The notes: generated by a model not told the origin, from the letters alone. A stretch of DNA of 24,000 nt from an uncultured Gemmatimonadota bacterium (GCA_946479825.1 CAMLHU010000003.1:1-24000); one strand, 5' to 3'; positions 8,055-18,863 are shown, counted from the stretch's first letter. Numbers and translations are program-made.

Positions 8055-9113
8055 ATGGATACCGTGGACCGCAATTCCCCCGAATTCCGCGAGGCGCTCG
8101 AGTTCTACGAGCGCGCCGACCTCCTCGAGCTGGGCCGGCAGGCCGACGCACTCCGGTGGAAGCACCACCCGGAGAACGTCGTCACCTACATCATCGACCG
8201 GAACATCAACTACACCAACGTCTGCGTGGCCGACTGCGGGTTCTGCGCCTTCTACCGGCGCCCGCGCGACCACGAAGGCTACGTCCTGAGCTACGAGCAG
8301 ATCGGCGCCAAGATCGACGAGTGCAAGGCGATCGGCGGCGTCCAGATCCTGATCCAGGGCGGGCACAACCCGTACATCCCGTTCGAGTGGTATCTCGACC
8401 TGATGCGGTACATCAAGCGGAACCACCCGATCCACATCCACGGCTTCTCGCCGTCGGAGGTGGTGTTCTTCAGCGAGCGCTTCCGGCTGCCGGTGGCCGA
8501 GGTGATCCGGGAATTGCGCGCGGCGGGGCTCGACAGCATCCCCGGCGGCGGCGGCGAGATCCTGGTGGACGCGGTCCGCGCGCGCGTCGCCGCCAAGAAG
8601 GCGCAGACCGACGAGTGGCTCGGCGTGCAGGAAGAGGCCCACCGGCAGGGGATGAAGACGTCGGTGACGATGATGTACGGCCTGGGCGAGAGCGCCGCGG
8701 ACCGCATCGAGCACCTGTTCCGGGTCCGCGAGGTCCAGCGCCGCACGGGCGGGTTCACCGCGTTCATCTGCTGGCCGCTCCAGCCCGACGGCACGCCGAT
8801 GTTCGACGGCGCGGCGCGCACCGACTCGGTGACCTATCTGCGCACGCTCGCGATGGCGCGCATCGTGCTCGACAATGTGCCCAACCTCCAGTCCTCGTGG
8901 GTCACGATGGGCCACAAGATCGGCCAGCTCGCGCTCCGGTTCGGCGCCAACGACTACGGCTCCCTGATGATGGAGGAGAACGTGGTCTCGGCCGCCGGCA
9001 CCACCTACCGGACCACCCTGCACGAGATCGAGCGCCTCATCACCGACGCCGGCTATGAGGTCCGCCGGCGGCGGCAGGACTACTCGATCATCGAGGAGCC
9101 GGTCGCCGCCTGA
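8055..9113 (+). CDS. mqnC: Cyclic dehypoxanthinyl futalosine synthase MqnC (radical SAM)
   Basis: MqnC cyclises dehypoxanthinyl futalosine by radical SAM chemistry, the step after MqnB. The product is 352 residues. The cluster motif is a regular CX3CX2C: C57, C61 and C64 in NYTNVCVADCGFCAFYR. Other marks are IGGVQILIQGGHNP, IHIHGFSPSEV, DSIPGGGGEILVD, MMYGLGESAADR and FICWPLQPDGTP. The ATG lies three bases after the mqnA stop. MqnC, MqnE, CofG and CofH are related; the ILIQGGHNP region and the presence of a separate MqnE point to MqnC. MqnB (nucleosidase) and MqnD are not in this window and must be encoded elsewhere. Confidence 0.94.
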   Translation: MDTVDRNSPEFREALEFYERADLLELGRQADALRWKHHPENVVTYIIDRNINYTNVCVADCGFCAFYRRPRDHEGYVLSYEQIGAKIDECKAIGGVQILIQGGHNPYIPFEWYLDLMRYIKRNHPIHIHGFSPSEVVFFSERFRLPVAEVIRELRAAGLDSIPGGGGEILVDAVRARVAAKKAQTDEWLGVQEEAHRQGMKTSVTMMYGLGESAADRIEHLFRVREVQRRTGGFTAFICWPLQPDGTPMFDGAARTDSVTYLRTLAMARIVLDNVPNLQSSWVTMGHKIGQLALRFGANDYGSLMMEENVVSAAGTTYRTTLHEIERLITDAGYEVRRRRQDYSIIEEPVAA

Positions 9114-9126
9114 GGCGCCGGGACCC

Positions 9127-9627
9127 GTGAGCGCGCGCGCACGCCCCGCCCTCCGGACGGGGATCGGCTACGACTCGCACCGCTTCGAGGCCGGACGCCC
9201 GCTCGTCCTGGGCGGCGTGACGATCCCGCACGACCGCGGACTCGCCGGTCACTCCGACGCCGACGCGGTCGCGCACGCGCTGACCGACGCCATCCTCGGC
9301 GCCGCCGCGGCGGGCGACATCGGCCGGCTGTTCCCGGACACCGACCCGCGCTGGAAGGGGGCCGATTCGATCGCCCTCCTCCGGGAGGCCCACCGGCAGG
9401 TCCGGGAGCGAGGGTGGGCCTTCGTCCAGGGCGACGTGACCGTCATCTGCGAGCGCCCGAAGCTCGGCCCCTTCGTCGCCGAGATGACCGGCCGTCTCGC
9501 GGCGGCGCTCGACGTGGGCGCCGACGCCATCGGCCTCAAGGCCAAGACCAACGAAGGGATGGGGTTCGTCGGGCGGGGAGAGGGGATCGCGGTCATCGCC
9601 GTCGCCACCCTGGAGCCGCTGGCCTGA
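9127..9627 (+). CDS. ispF: 2-C-methyl-D-erythritol 2,4-cyclodiphosphate synthase
   Basis: IspF forms the cyclic diphosphate in the MEP route to isoprenoids, which also supply the menaquinone side chain. From GTG 9127 the product is 166 residues, close to the family's usual 155-165. Expected zinc ligands are D16 and H18 (GYDSHRF) and H50 (VAHALTDA). LFPDTDPRWKGADS and the C-terminal GLKAKTNEGMGFVGRGEGIAVIAVA are diagnostic. GTG 9127 is the most upstream start that does not run into mqnC coding sequence; an upstream ATG at 9055 would overlap mqnC by about 60 bases with a non-family N-terminus. IspD is not adjacent, unlike many genomes. Confidence 0.95.
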   Translation: MSARARPALRTGIGYDSHRFEAGRPLVLGGVTIPHDRGLAGHSDADAVAHALTDAILGAAAAGDIGRLFPDTDPRWKGADSIALLREAHRQVRERGWAFVQGDVTVICERPKLGPFVAEMTGRLAAALDVGADAIGLKAKTNEGMGFVGRGEGIAVIAVATLEPLA

Positions 9628-10307
9628 TCCACGACGTCCTGCAGTGGCTGGTCTCCCTCCCGGCGGGCGCGGTGTACGCCCTGCTCGCCCTCATCGCCGC
9701 GATCGAGAACGTCTTCCCCCCGGTCCCGGCCGACACCGCCGTGGCCCTCGGCGCGTTCCTCTCGCACCGCGGCGTCACGACCCCGTGGCTGGTCTTCGTC
9801 GTGACCATCGTCGCCAACAGCCTCAGCCTCATCGGCGTGTACGCGATGGCCCGCCGGCTCGGCCCGGCGTTCACGGCCACCCGCTGGGGCCGGCGGCTGC
9901 TCCCGCCGGAGCTCGTCGCCGTGGTCGAGCGGGAATACCTCCGTTGGGGCCTCCCGGCCATATTTCTCTGCCGCCTGATGCCCGGCGTCCGGGCGATCGT
10001 CCCCCCGTTCACCGGGCTGATCGGGCTCTCCCCACGACGGGCGCTCGTGCCCACCATCGCCGCGTCGGCGCTCTGGTACGCCGGGGTCACCGTCGTCGGG
10101 GCCGTGGTCGGCGCCGAATGGGGGGCCATCGTCGGTCTGATCCAGACCGTGAACCGCGCACTCGCCATCGCCGGCGTCGTCCTCGGCGCGGTGGCGCTGG
10201 CGCTGGTCTGGCGCCGTTTCAGGCGCCGCCGCCCTGCGGCCGCCGTCCGGACGGTGGACACGGTCCTGGGCAAGGTCCTCCCCCCGGGAACGACCGATGA
10301 CCGATGA
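9624..10307 (+). CDS. DedA-family integral membrane protein
   Basis: DedA (VTT-domain) proteins are inner-membrane proteins implicated in lipid-carrier or phospholipid flipping and membrane homeostasis. The frame encodes VYALLALIAAIENVFPPVPADTAVALGAFLS, the classic DedA opening with acidic E and D residues in a re-entrant region. It continues through GLPAIFLCRLMPGVRAIVPPFTGLIGLSPRRAL, the conserved R-x-x-P-x-x-R type segment, to two more hydrophobic helices and a basic tail. The start is uncertain. CTG 9624 overlaps the ispF stop as CTGA and gives 227 residues. GTG 9672 would drop 16 residues but keep the family core. Its end overlaps xerD by 11 bases. Confidence 0.85.
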   Translation: MIHDVLQWLVSLPAGAVYALLALIAAIENVFPPVPADTAVALGAFLSHRGVTTPWLVFVVTIVANSLSLIGVYAMARRLGPAFTATRWGRRLLPPELVAVVEREYLRWGLPAIFLCRLMPGVRAIVPPFTGLIGLSPRRALVPTIAASALWYAGVTVVGAVVGAEWGAIVGLIQTVNRALAIAGVVLGAVALALVWRRFRRRRPAAAVRTVDTVLGKVLPPGTTDDR

Positions 10308-11205
10308 CGGGCTGGCCCGGGCCTTCCTCCTCGAGGGGTTCGCCGACCACCTGACCCTCGAAGCCGGCGCCTCGCGCCACACGGTCGAGAGCTACGCGCG
10401 CGACCTGCGGCGGTTGGTCGAGTTCGCCGCTGCGCGCGGCCGCGCCGCCCCAGAGGCGCTTACCCCGAAGGACCTCCGCGATTTCGTCTTCGCGCTCAAG
10501 GACTTGGGCCTGAGTCCGGCTACCATCCGGCGACACGTCTCCGCCCTGCGGACCTATTTCCGGTTCCTGGTGGGTGAAGGCACGGTGACCCGCGACCCGA
10601 GCGATCGCCTCGAGGCGCCGCGGCGCGGGCGCGAACTTCCCGACACGCTCTCGGTGCAGGACGTGGCGGCGTTGCTCGAGGCGCCGCCGCTCGACGACCC
10701 GCTCGCCTGGCGCGACCGCGCCCTGCTGGAGCTGGCCTACGGTGCAGGGCTCCGGGTCTCCGAGCTGTGCGGGCTCTCGCCGTCCGATCTCTGGCTCGAC
10801 GACCAGGTGGTCCGGGTGTTCGGCAAGGGAGGGAAGGAACGGATCGTTCCGCTGGGGCGCACCGTCATCGGGGCGGTGGCGGTGTACCTGCGGCAGCTCC
10901 GGCCTGAGCTGGATCGGGGAGAGAGCGGGAACCGCCTGCTGCTCAACGCCCGGGGGCGCCCGCTGTCACGCGTCGGCGCGTGGGGGATCGTCAAGAAGGC
11001 GGCGCGCCGAGCCGGCATCCGGAAGCGCGTCACGCCCCACACCCTGCGCCACAGCTTCGCGACCCATCTCCTGGAGGGCGGGGCCGACCTGCGGGCGGTG
11101 CAGGAGATGCTCGGACACGCCGACCTCTCGACCACCCAGATCTACACGCACGTCGACCGTGAATACCTCCGGTCGGTCCACCGCCAGTACCACCCGCGGG
11201 GCTGA
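10297..11205 (+). CDS. xerD: Site-specific tyrosine recombinase XerD
   Basis: XerD, with XerC, resolves chromosome dimers at the dif site during division. The 302-residue product has the N-terminal SAM-like core-binding domain (about 5-95) and the catalytic domain. All six catalytic residues are visible: R153, K177, H248, R251, H274 and the nucleophile Y283. The [10 protein letters not shown] and terminal HRQYHPRG strings resemble XerD more than XerC. The ATG lies 11 bases inside the DedA-family gene. No integron, phage or dif-like feature is nearby, so this is the housekeeping recombinase rather than a mobile-element integrase. Confidence 0.93.
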   Translation: MTDDGLARAFLLEGFADHLTLEAGASRHTVESYARDLRRLVEFAAARGRAAPEALTPKDLRDFVFALKDLGLSPATIRRHVSALRTYFRFLVGEGTVTRDPSDRLEAPRRGRELPDTLSVQDVAALLEAPPLDDPLAWRDRALLELAYGAGLRVSELCGLSPSDLWLDDQVVRVFGKGGKERIVPLGRTVIGAVAVYLRQLRPELDRGESGNRLLLNARGRPLSRVGAWGIVKKAARRAGIRKRVTPHTLRHSFATHLLEGGADLRAVQEMLGHADLSTTQIYTHVDREYLRSVHRQYHPRG

Positions 11206-11207
11206 GG

Positions 11208-12491
11208 TCAGCTCGCGAAGATGTCCCGGCGGTAGCGGCGGCGCTGGGGGCCCAGCACGAAGGCGACGAGCAGCCCGGCCACGAGGGCGGAGGCGATCAG
11301 GAGCATCTGGAACGCGGTCTCGACACCCAGCACCACCTGGCGGTCGAGCAGGGACGCGAGCCCGCGGAACCCGACGCTCCCGGGCACCAGCAGCAGGACG
11401 CTCGGCACCAGCGTCACGGAAGTCGGCCGGTCGGTGAACCACCCGTACAGGTTGCTGGCGAGCCCGGCCGAGAGCGCCCCCAGGAACGCCCCGACCTCAG
11501 GGCCAAGGACATGGGCGCCGATGACGCCGCCGTAGTAGGTGACGACGCCGGTGACGAGGATCCAGCCGGCCTCCCGGGCCTTGGCCCGGAGCAGGATGGT
11601 GAACCCGAGCGGGGCGAGGATGAGGGCGGCCACGACGGTCCAGGGGGCCATCGGGATCGCTGCCGCCGTGGGCAGGTGCCCGGTCAGGTATTCGGCGGTC
11701 TTGGTGCCGAGCGCGACGCCGAAGGCGATGCTGATGAACAGCATCATCGCGCCGGACAGCCGGGCGATCCCCGCGATGAGGTGGCGCGTGGCGAGCTCGG
11801 TCATCGCCGTGGTGAGGGTGAAGCCGGGGACCAGGACGAGGAGCCCGGCCAGCGTCACCGAATAGACCGTGATCCCGTGCAGCAGCCGCCCTGCGACCAC
11901 CGAAAGCGCGGACGCGACGAACGCCGCAAGGATCGGGAAGATCCGGCCCAGCGCCGGCAGCCGGATCGCGGCGGCGTTGAGCAGGCCCACGAGCAGCCCG
12001 ATCGCGCTCGAGACCGCGACCTCGGTGGCGCCGCCGCCGAGGAACCGCGAGCCGCAGGCCGAGATGAGCCCGAAGGCGAGGATCGTGGCGAGGTCGCCGT
12101 AGCGCGGCGGGGCGGCGACGATCGCGTCGATCCGGGCCGAGCCCTCGAGCGGGGCCAGCTCCCCCTTGAGCACGAGCCCGGCCACTTCGTCCAGGTCGGC
12201 GAGCCGGCCGAGGTCGTCGTCCGCGGGTCCGACCCGCATGAGGAAGGTGCGCTGGTCGTCCTGCGGGCCGAAGGCCGCGAAGATGCTGGTCGGCGTCGCG
12301 AAGAACTGGCCGATGAGTCCCAGCCGCTCCGAGGCGCGCTCCATCAGGGTCTCCACCCGGTGCGCGGCGTAGCCGACCGTATGGAGCGAACGGCCCAGGC
12401 GCAGCACAAAGCCGCGGGCGGCGACCTCCTGTTCCGGCGTGAGCGGCGGAGCGCCGTCGCGACCGGGGATCCGATATTCGGCCGTGATCAT
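11208..12491 (-). CDS. ThrE-type threonine/serine exporter family protein
   Basis: The 427-residue product fuses the two halves of the ThrE family (DUF1212 plus DUF3815). A cytosolic N-terminal portion (about 20-135) contains RLGRSLHTVGYAAHRVE and GLIGQFFATPTSIF. About ten hydrophobic segments follow, including VVAGRLLHGITVYSVTLAGLLVLVPGF, the MTELATRHLIAGIARL stretch and LVPSVLLLVPGSVGFRGL. The family exports small amino acids driven by the proton gradient; the true substrate here is unknown. It is convergent with xerD, and only two bases separate the stop codons. No terminator hairpin was found between them. It is divergent from the DinB-fold gene across 39 bases. Confidence 0.88.
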   Translation of the reverse strand: MITAEYRIPGRDGAPPLTPEQEVAARGFVLRLGRSLHTVGYAAHRVETLMERASERLGLIGQFFATPTSIFAAFGPQDDQRTFLMRVGPADDDLGRLADLDEVAGLVLKGELAPLEGSARIDAIVAAPPRYGDLATILAFGLISACGSRFLGGGATEVAVSSAIGLLVGLLNAAAIRLPALGRIFPILAAFVASALSVVAGRLLHGITVYSVTLAGLLVLVPGFTLTTAMTELATRHLIAGIARLSGAMMLFISIAFGVALGTKTAEYLTGHLPTAAAIPMAPWTVVAALILAPLGFTILLRAKAREAGWILVTGVVTYYGGVIGAHVLGPEVGAFLGALSAGLASNLYGWFTDRPTSVTLVPSVLLLVPGSVGFRGLASLLDRQVVLGVETAFQMLLIASALVAGLLVAFVLGPQRRRYRRDIFAS

Positions 12492-12503
12492 CCGGCTAAT
12501 CTA
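12492..12503 (-). promoter_or_regulatory. Candidate -10 box of the exporter gene, leaderless geometry
   Basis: On the minus strand TAGATT (complement of 12498-12503) ends six bases before the ATG, so transcription would start at or beside the start codon. No convincing -35 box is present. The geometry matches that of kdsB. Confidence 0.3.
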
Positions 12504-12530
12504 TCCCGTCACCACCATTCGGGGCATCCG

Positions 12531-13064
12531 ATGTCACCGAGCTATCTCTCCGTTCCCCTCGCCCGGGTCGATCGCCGGATCCGGGACACCGTCGACCGGG
12601 TCGCCGGCTGGCCCGAACCGGCCCGCCAGCTCCGCCCGCGGCCGGATGGATGGCACGCCGTCGAGATCGTGGAGCACCTGGTCCTGGTGCACGAGGGCAC
12701 CGCGGCGGTGCTGGCCGCACAACCCCGGACCGTTCCGCCGGGCCGGGCGGGGAATTGGTGGAAGCGGGCGGCCCTCGATCTGGTATTGGGCTCCGACCTG
12801 CGGGTCCGGGCCCCGACCCGCCGCGTCCTGCCGACCGCCGCGGTCCCCCTCACCGAGCTCGCCGGGCGCTGGCACGCCGCCCATCAGGCGATCCAGGCCA
12901 TCGCCGAGGCCCACGGGCGCGACTGGGGTGCCCGGCTGGTCTTCCGGCACCCCCTCGCGGGCTGGCTGGACCTCCAGGATACCATCCGATTCCTGCAGGT
13001 CCACCTCGAGCATCACAGCCGGCAACTGGATCGGCTGGGTCGCTCATCGGGCACTGAAGTGTAA
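12531..13064 (+). CDS. DinB-fold (DinB_2-like) protein of unknown function
   Basis: The 177-residue product has the pattern of a DinB/YfiT four-helix metalloprotein. An early helix contains DGWHAVEIVEHLVLVHEG with H49, and a late helix contains QVHLEHHSRQLDRL with H158 and H162, which would complete a three-histidine metal site. Family members include thiol-dependent transferases and many uncharacterised proteins, so no reaction is assigned. The ATG at 12531 has no clear ribosome binding site. An upstream extension would run into the divergent exporter gene. The gene stands alone, separated from the next by the AT-rich island. Confidence 0.75.
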   Translation: MSPSYLSVPLARVDRRIRDTVDRVAGWPEPARQLRPRPDGWHAVEIVEHLVLVHEGTAAVLAAQPRTVPPGRAGNWWKRAALDLVLGSDLRVRAPTRRVLPTAAVPLTELAGRWHAAHQAIQAIAEAHGRDWGARLVFRHPLAGWLDLQDTIRFLQVHLEHHSRQLDRLGRSSGTEV

Positions 13065-13082
13065 AAGAACTAGTCGGTACTG

Positions 13083-13129
13083 TATAATAGTAATACGGTC
13101 TGTAAGTCGACATAATGTTGATTTATAAT
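13083..13129 (+). promoter_or_regulatory. Two perfect TATAAT boxes in the AT-rich island
   Basis: TATAAT occurs exactly at 13083-13088 and 13124-13129 in the otherwise GC-rich window. Neither has a good -35 hexamer at 16-18 bases. An imperfect direct repeat (CGGTACTGTA at 13075, CGGTCTGTA at 13096) is spaced 21 bases, two helical turns, and could be a regulator site. These most likely drive the secreted-protein gene at 13209. Confidence 0.5.
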
Positions 13130-13141
13130 GACTTACGTCAT
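13128..13141. promoter_or_regulatory. Palindrome ATGACttacGTCAT, operator candidate
   Basis: Five-base arms ATGAC and GTCAT flank four bases and overlap the downstream TATAAT. This placement suits a repressor or other dimeric regulator acting at that promoter. No regulator family is identifiable from the site alone. Confidence 0.35.
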
Positions 13142-13208
13142 CTAGAATTGTGGAACGATATATGCCTTACCACCGGGCGAGAAGGTCGATCCCCCGGCTG
13201 GAGGGCAT

Positions 13209-13568
13209 ATGCTTCGGAAGCTCGGCGCGGTCGCAGTGGTGGGTCTGGCTCTGGCGGTCGCTCCCCGCGCCGCAGCGGCGCAGCGCTCGTGCGAAGGCAA
13301 CAACTGCACGATCCAGTTCGGCGTCGGCGCCACGGTGGTCAGCACCCATATCGCCTCGGCCGCCATCGTGAGCCTCGAGCCGGCTGCGCAGGGAGTGCAG
13401 GGCACCGCCCTGGTGAACACGCCGTGGCAGCTCTCGGTCTCGACCCGCGCCGCCAACGGGGCGGAGATCCCCGCCGATACCCAGGCCAACCGTGCCGGCG
13501 CAACGCTCCTGCAGATCGACCCGGCGGGCCCCGGACGGACCGCCATCTATACCTTCGCCGCGCGCTGA
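13209..13568 (+). CDS. Small secreted protein of unknown function
   Basis: The 119-residue product begins with a clear Sec signal peptide: MLRK, then a hydrophobic core, then APRAAAA-Q with probable cleavage after A24. The mature part is about 95 residues with only two cysteines, C28 and C33 (SCEGNNC), which may form a disulfide. It is otherwise rich in alternating hydrophobic and small residues (VGATVVSTHIASAAIVSL, NTPWQLSVSTRAA, RTAIYTFAAR), suggesting a beta-sandwich. A distant relation to spore-coat-U or other secreted beta proteins is possible but not shown. The ATG at 13209 has GGAGG at 13200-13204. It is a single-gene unit: AT-rich promoter region upstream, strong terminator 17 bases after the stop. 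Confidence 0.8.
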   Translation: MLRKLGAVAVVGLALAVAPRAAAAQRSCEGNNCTIQFGVGATVVSTHIASAAIVSLEPAAQGVQGTALVNTPWQLSVSTRAANGAEIPADTQANRAGATLLQIDPAGPGRTAIYTFAAR

Positions 13569-13584
13569 GCCTGCCCCCGGCCCG

Positions 13585-13617
13585 AAGCGACCCGCCGGAC
13601 GACGGCGGGTCGCTTTT
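13585..13617 (+). terminator. Intrinsic terminator after the secreted-protein gene
   Basis: A perfect stem of at least 12 base pairs (arms 13586-13597 and 13603-13614, extended by A13585-T13615) closes a five-base loop and runs into TTTT. It is the best intrinsic terminator in the window. Confidence 0.88.
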
Positions 13618-13692
13618 CGTTGAAACCCACCCCGCTTACAATCCGTCTCTTCCTGGAACATCCCACCGGCCAACGCCGGGGAAGGGCGGCTT

Positions 13693-14349
13693 ATGCGCGC
13701 GTACTGGATCAAGATCGTGGCGGGGATGCTCGGGATCTTCGCCGTCGGGATGCTGGTGAACTACGGCATTCAACGGGCCCGCCACGGCGTCGATGCCTTC
13801 ACGCACGGGACCGCCGACATCCCGATCCCGCTGCTCGGCATGGTCCCGTTCCGTCTCAACGACTCGGTCCTCGGAAAGATCGACCGGGTGGTGCTCGAGC
13901 GGGACACGCCGAAGCACGTGAGCGGCGTCATCGTCGCGACCCAGCTCGCCGATTCGTTCGACGCCGGTGACTACACGGACTGCTTCTTCGCCCTGCCAAG
14001 GGCCTCGAAGATCGACGAGAACTCGACCTTCCAGTGCCTCGACTCGGTGCCGGCGGGGATGCGCGTGTTCGGGCAGGTCCGCCTCGAGGCCGGCGACCAG
14101 ACGCTCACCCGCCCGCTGATCCTGTCCGAGGCGGACATCTCGGATTTCCAGGCCAACGGGAACGTCCGGGTACATGTGAACGCCGACAGCCTCCGCGCGA
14201 CGACCGATTCGATCGTGCGCGCGTCGCGTCAGCTCGCCGACAGCATCCGGCGGTCCGTCCGCGTGCAGGTGGACCGTGAGCTGCAGGCCACGCCGGTCCC
14301 TCCCGCTGCCCCCGCGGCGCCGAAGGCCACGCCGCCTTCGCGCCGCTGA
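13693..14349 (+). CDS. Membrane-anchored protein of unknown function
   Basis: I do not recognise this 218-residue protein. Residues 6-25 form a single N-terminal membrane segment after MRAYW. The remainder should lie in the periplasm, since the basic residues directly after the helix (QRAR) are few and no cleavage site is evident; orientation is not certain. A compact middle domain (about 38-160) holds two cysteines, C97 and C115, near TDCFFAL and FQCLDS. Residues 165-197 look like a charged amphipathic helix ([24 protein letters not shown]). The last 20 residues are proline- and alanine-rich. AAGGG at 13682-13686 precedes the ATG. TACAAT at 13637-13642 is a possible -10 box. It lies eight bases before the amidotransferase gene, so the two are probably co-transcribed. 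Confidence 0.75.
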   Translation: MRAYWIKIVAGMLGIFAVGMLVNYGIQRARHGVDAFTHGTADIPIPLLGMVPFRLNDSVLGKIDRVVLERDTPKHVSGVIVATQLADSFDAGDYTDCFFALPRASKIDENSTFQCLDSVPAGMRVFGQVRLEAGDQTLTRPLILSEADISDFQANGNVRVHVNADSLRATTDSIVRASRQLADSIRRSVRVQVDRELQATPVPPAAPAAPKATPPSRR

Positions 14350-14357
14350 CCGTCGCG

Positions 14358-14960
14358 ATGCTCCTCGTCCTCGACAACTACGACTCGTTCACCTGGAACC
14401 TGGTCCAGTACCTGGGAGAGCTCGGCGCCGATCCGGTGGTGCGGCGCAACGACGAGCTCTCGGTCGACGAGGCGATGGGTCTCGGCCCGGAGGCGATCCT
14501 CGTCTCGCCCGGGCCCTGTACCCCGGCAGAGGCGGGGATCGCGGTCCCGCTCATCCGGCGCGCCGCCGGTCGGATCCCCGTCCTCGGGGTGTGTCTCGGC
14601 CATCAGGCGATCGGCGAGGCGTTCGGCGGCCGAGTGGTCCGGGCCGACCGGCTGATGCACGGCAAGACCTCGCCGGTGCGCCACGACCGGACCGGACTGT
14701 TCGAGGGCCTGCCGAGCCCGCTCACGGTGATGCGCTACCACTCGCTGGTCGTCAGCCCCGACCGGCTTCCCCCCGAGCTCGAGGTCACCGCCTGGTCGGC
14801 CGACCGGCCGGGAGACCAGGAGATCATGGCGGTCCGCCATCGGGTCCACCCGGTCTGGGGGGTCCAATTCCATCCCGAATCGGTCGGGACCGAACAGGGC
14901 CGGCGGATCGTGGCCAACTTCCTCGCCCTGGCCGGCATTCCGGCTGCGAGCGGCCGCTGA
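14358..14960 (+). CDS. Glutamine amidotransferase subunit, anthranilate or aminodeoxychorismate synthase
   Basis: This class I glutamine amidotransferase releases ammonia from glutamine for a chorismate-using partner (TrpE for tryptophan or PabB for folate). The 200-residue product has the N-terminal [17 protein letters not shown], the oxyanion [11 protein letters not shown] segment, the nucleophile C79 in GVCLGHQAI, and H172 and E174 in QFHPES. The catalytic triad is complete. TrpG and PabA cannot be told apart by sequence at this level, and neither trpE nor pabB is adjacent, so one subunit may serve both partners. It follows the membrane-anchored protein by eight bases, with ATG at 14358. 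Confidence 0.9.
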   Translation: MLLVLDNYDSFTWNLVQYLGELGADPVVRRNDELSVDEAMGLGPEAILVSPGPCTPAEAGIAVPLIRRAAGRIPVLGVCLGHQAIGEAFGGRVVRADRLMHGKTSPVRHDRTGLFEGLPSPLTVMRYHSLVVSPDRLPPELEVTAWSADRPGDQEIMAVRHRVHPVWGVQFHPESVGTEQGRRIVANFLALAGIPAASGR

Positions 14961-15048
14961 TCGGGGTGCGCGGCCCCCGGATAAGCTGCATTGTGACAAG
15001 CGCTTAATTCGAGTGCGGTGCCCGCCCCGGCAGCGCGCGGCACGACTT

Positions 15049-15077
15049 TTGACAGGGGGCCCCGAGCTTCGTATTTT
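15049..15077 (+). promoter_or_regulatory. Promoter of the kdsB-rpoN envelope operon
   Basis: A perfect -35 box TTGACA (15049-15054), a 17-base spacer and TATTTT (15072-15077, 4 of 6) form the best sigma-70-type promoter in the window. The -10 box ends five bases before the kdsB ATG at 15083, so the predicted RNA start falls on the start codon. A short possible hairpin just before (GTGCC 15018-15022, GGCAC 15039-15043, then GACTTTT) might end the upstream transcript. Confidence 0.7.
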
Positions 15078-15082
15078 TGGAA

Positions 15083-18305
<3,223 letters not shown>

Positions 18306-18313
<8 letters not shown>

Positions 18314-18863
18314 CCCGGCCCGGGCCCGGGCCATCCGCCTCGTCGGCTTCGACGTGGACGGTGTCCTCACCGACAACGGGATCCACGTGGCGGTGGACCA
18401 CGGCCGGCGCATCGAGGGGAAGCGGTTCGACGCCCAGGACGGCGTGGGGCTCTACCTGCTGCGGCTGGCCGGACTCGACGTCGCCTGGGTGAGCGGCCGG
18501 ACCTCGGACGCCACGGCCGACCGCGCCCGCGAACTCAAGGTGCCGCACGTGATCCAGGACGAGGGGCTCGGCCTCAAGCTCCCGGCGGTGCGCGGGCTCC
18601 TGGACCGGCTGGGGCTGTCGTGGGGCGAGTTCGCCTTCGTGGGCGACGACATCGCCGACATCCCGCTCCTGCGGCGCGCCGGCGTGGCGCTGGCGGTGGC
18701 CAACGCGGTGCCTGAGGTCCGGGCGCTCGCCCACGAGGTCACGCCCCGGGCCGGAGGATTCGGTGCGGTCCGTGACGCGGTAGAGATGCTGCTCCGCGCC
18801 CGCGGAGACTGGGACCGGGTGCTCGCCCGCTACCTGGAGGAACGCGGTGACCGGGACGACTGA
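18306..18863 (+). CDS. kdsC: 3-deoxy-manno-octulosonate-8-phosphate phosphatase
   Basis: KdsC removes phosphate from Kdo-8-P to give Kdo. It is a small HAD phosphatase without a cap domain, tetrameric in known cases. The 185-residue product has the nucleophile D16 and acid/base D18 in GFDVDGVLTDN, the second motif SGRTSD, the lysine region HVIQDEGLGLKL and the third motif FVGDDIADIPLL. It also has GVALAVANAVPEVRALAHEVT, typical of KdsC. The start is GTG 18306, inside the kdsA end. It overlaps kdsD by 17 bases. Its neighbours leave little doubt over the substrate. Confidence 0.94.

Noticed and set aside
7137..9023. Minus-strand open frame (628 codons) opposite mqnA and mqnC
   Set aside because: Same shadow pattern; the plus strand encodes recognised enzymes with catalytic motifs.
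10297..11205. Tyrosine recombinase as a sign of a mobile element or integron
   Set aside because: It has XerD-type termini and sits in a housekeeping run. No attachment-site repeats, cassettes or phage genes are nearby.
11511..13064. Plus-strand frame extended upstream of the DinB-fold gene through the exporter region
   Set aside because: Only the part from ATG 12531 is protein-like. Upstream it is antisense to the exporter and is a charged low-complexity sequence.
13637..13642. TACAAT as a promoter -10 box for the membrane-anchored protein gene
   Set aside because: No -35 hexamer at acceptable spacing; TTGAAA at 13620 is only 11 bases away. Mentioned in the gene entry but not listed separately.
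15018..15050. Hairpin GTGCC/GGCAC followed by GACTTTT before kdsB
   Set aside because: Only five secure base pairs around a 16-base loop, and the T run overlaps the -35 box. Too weak to list as a terminator.
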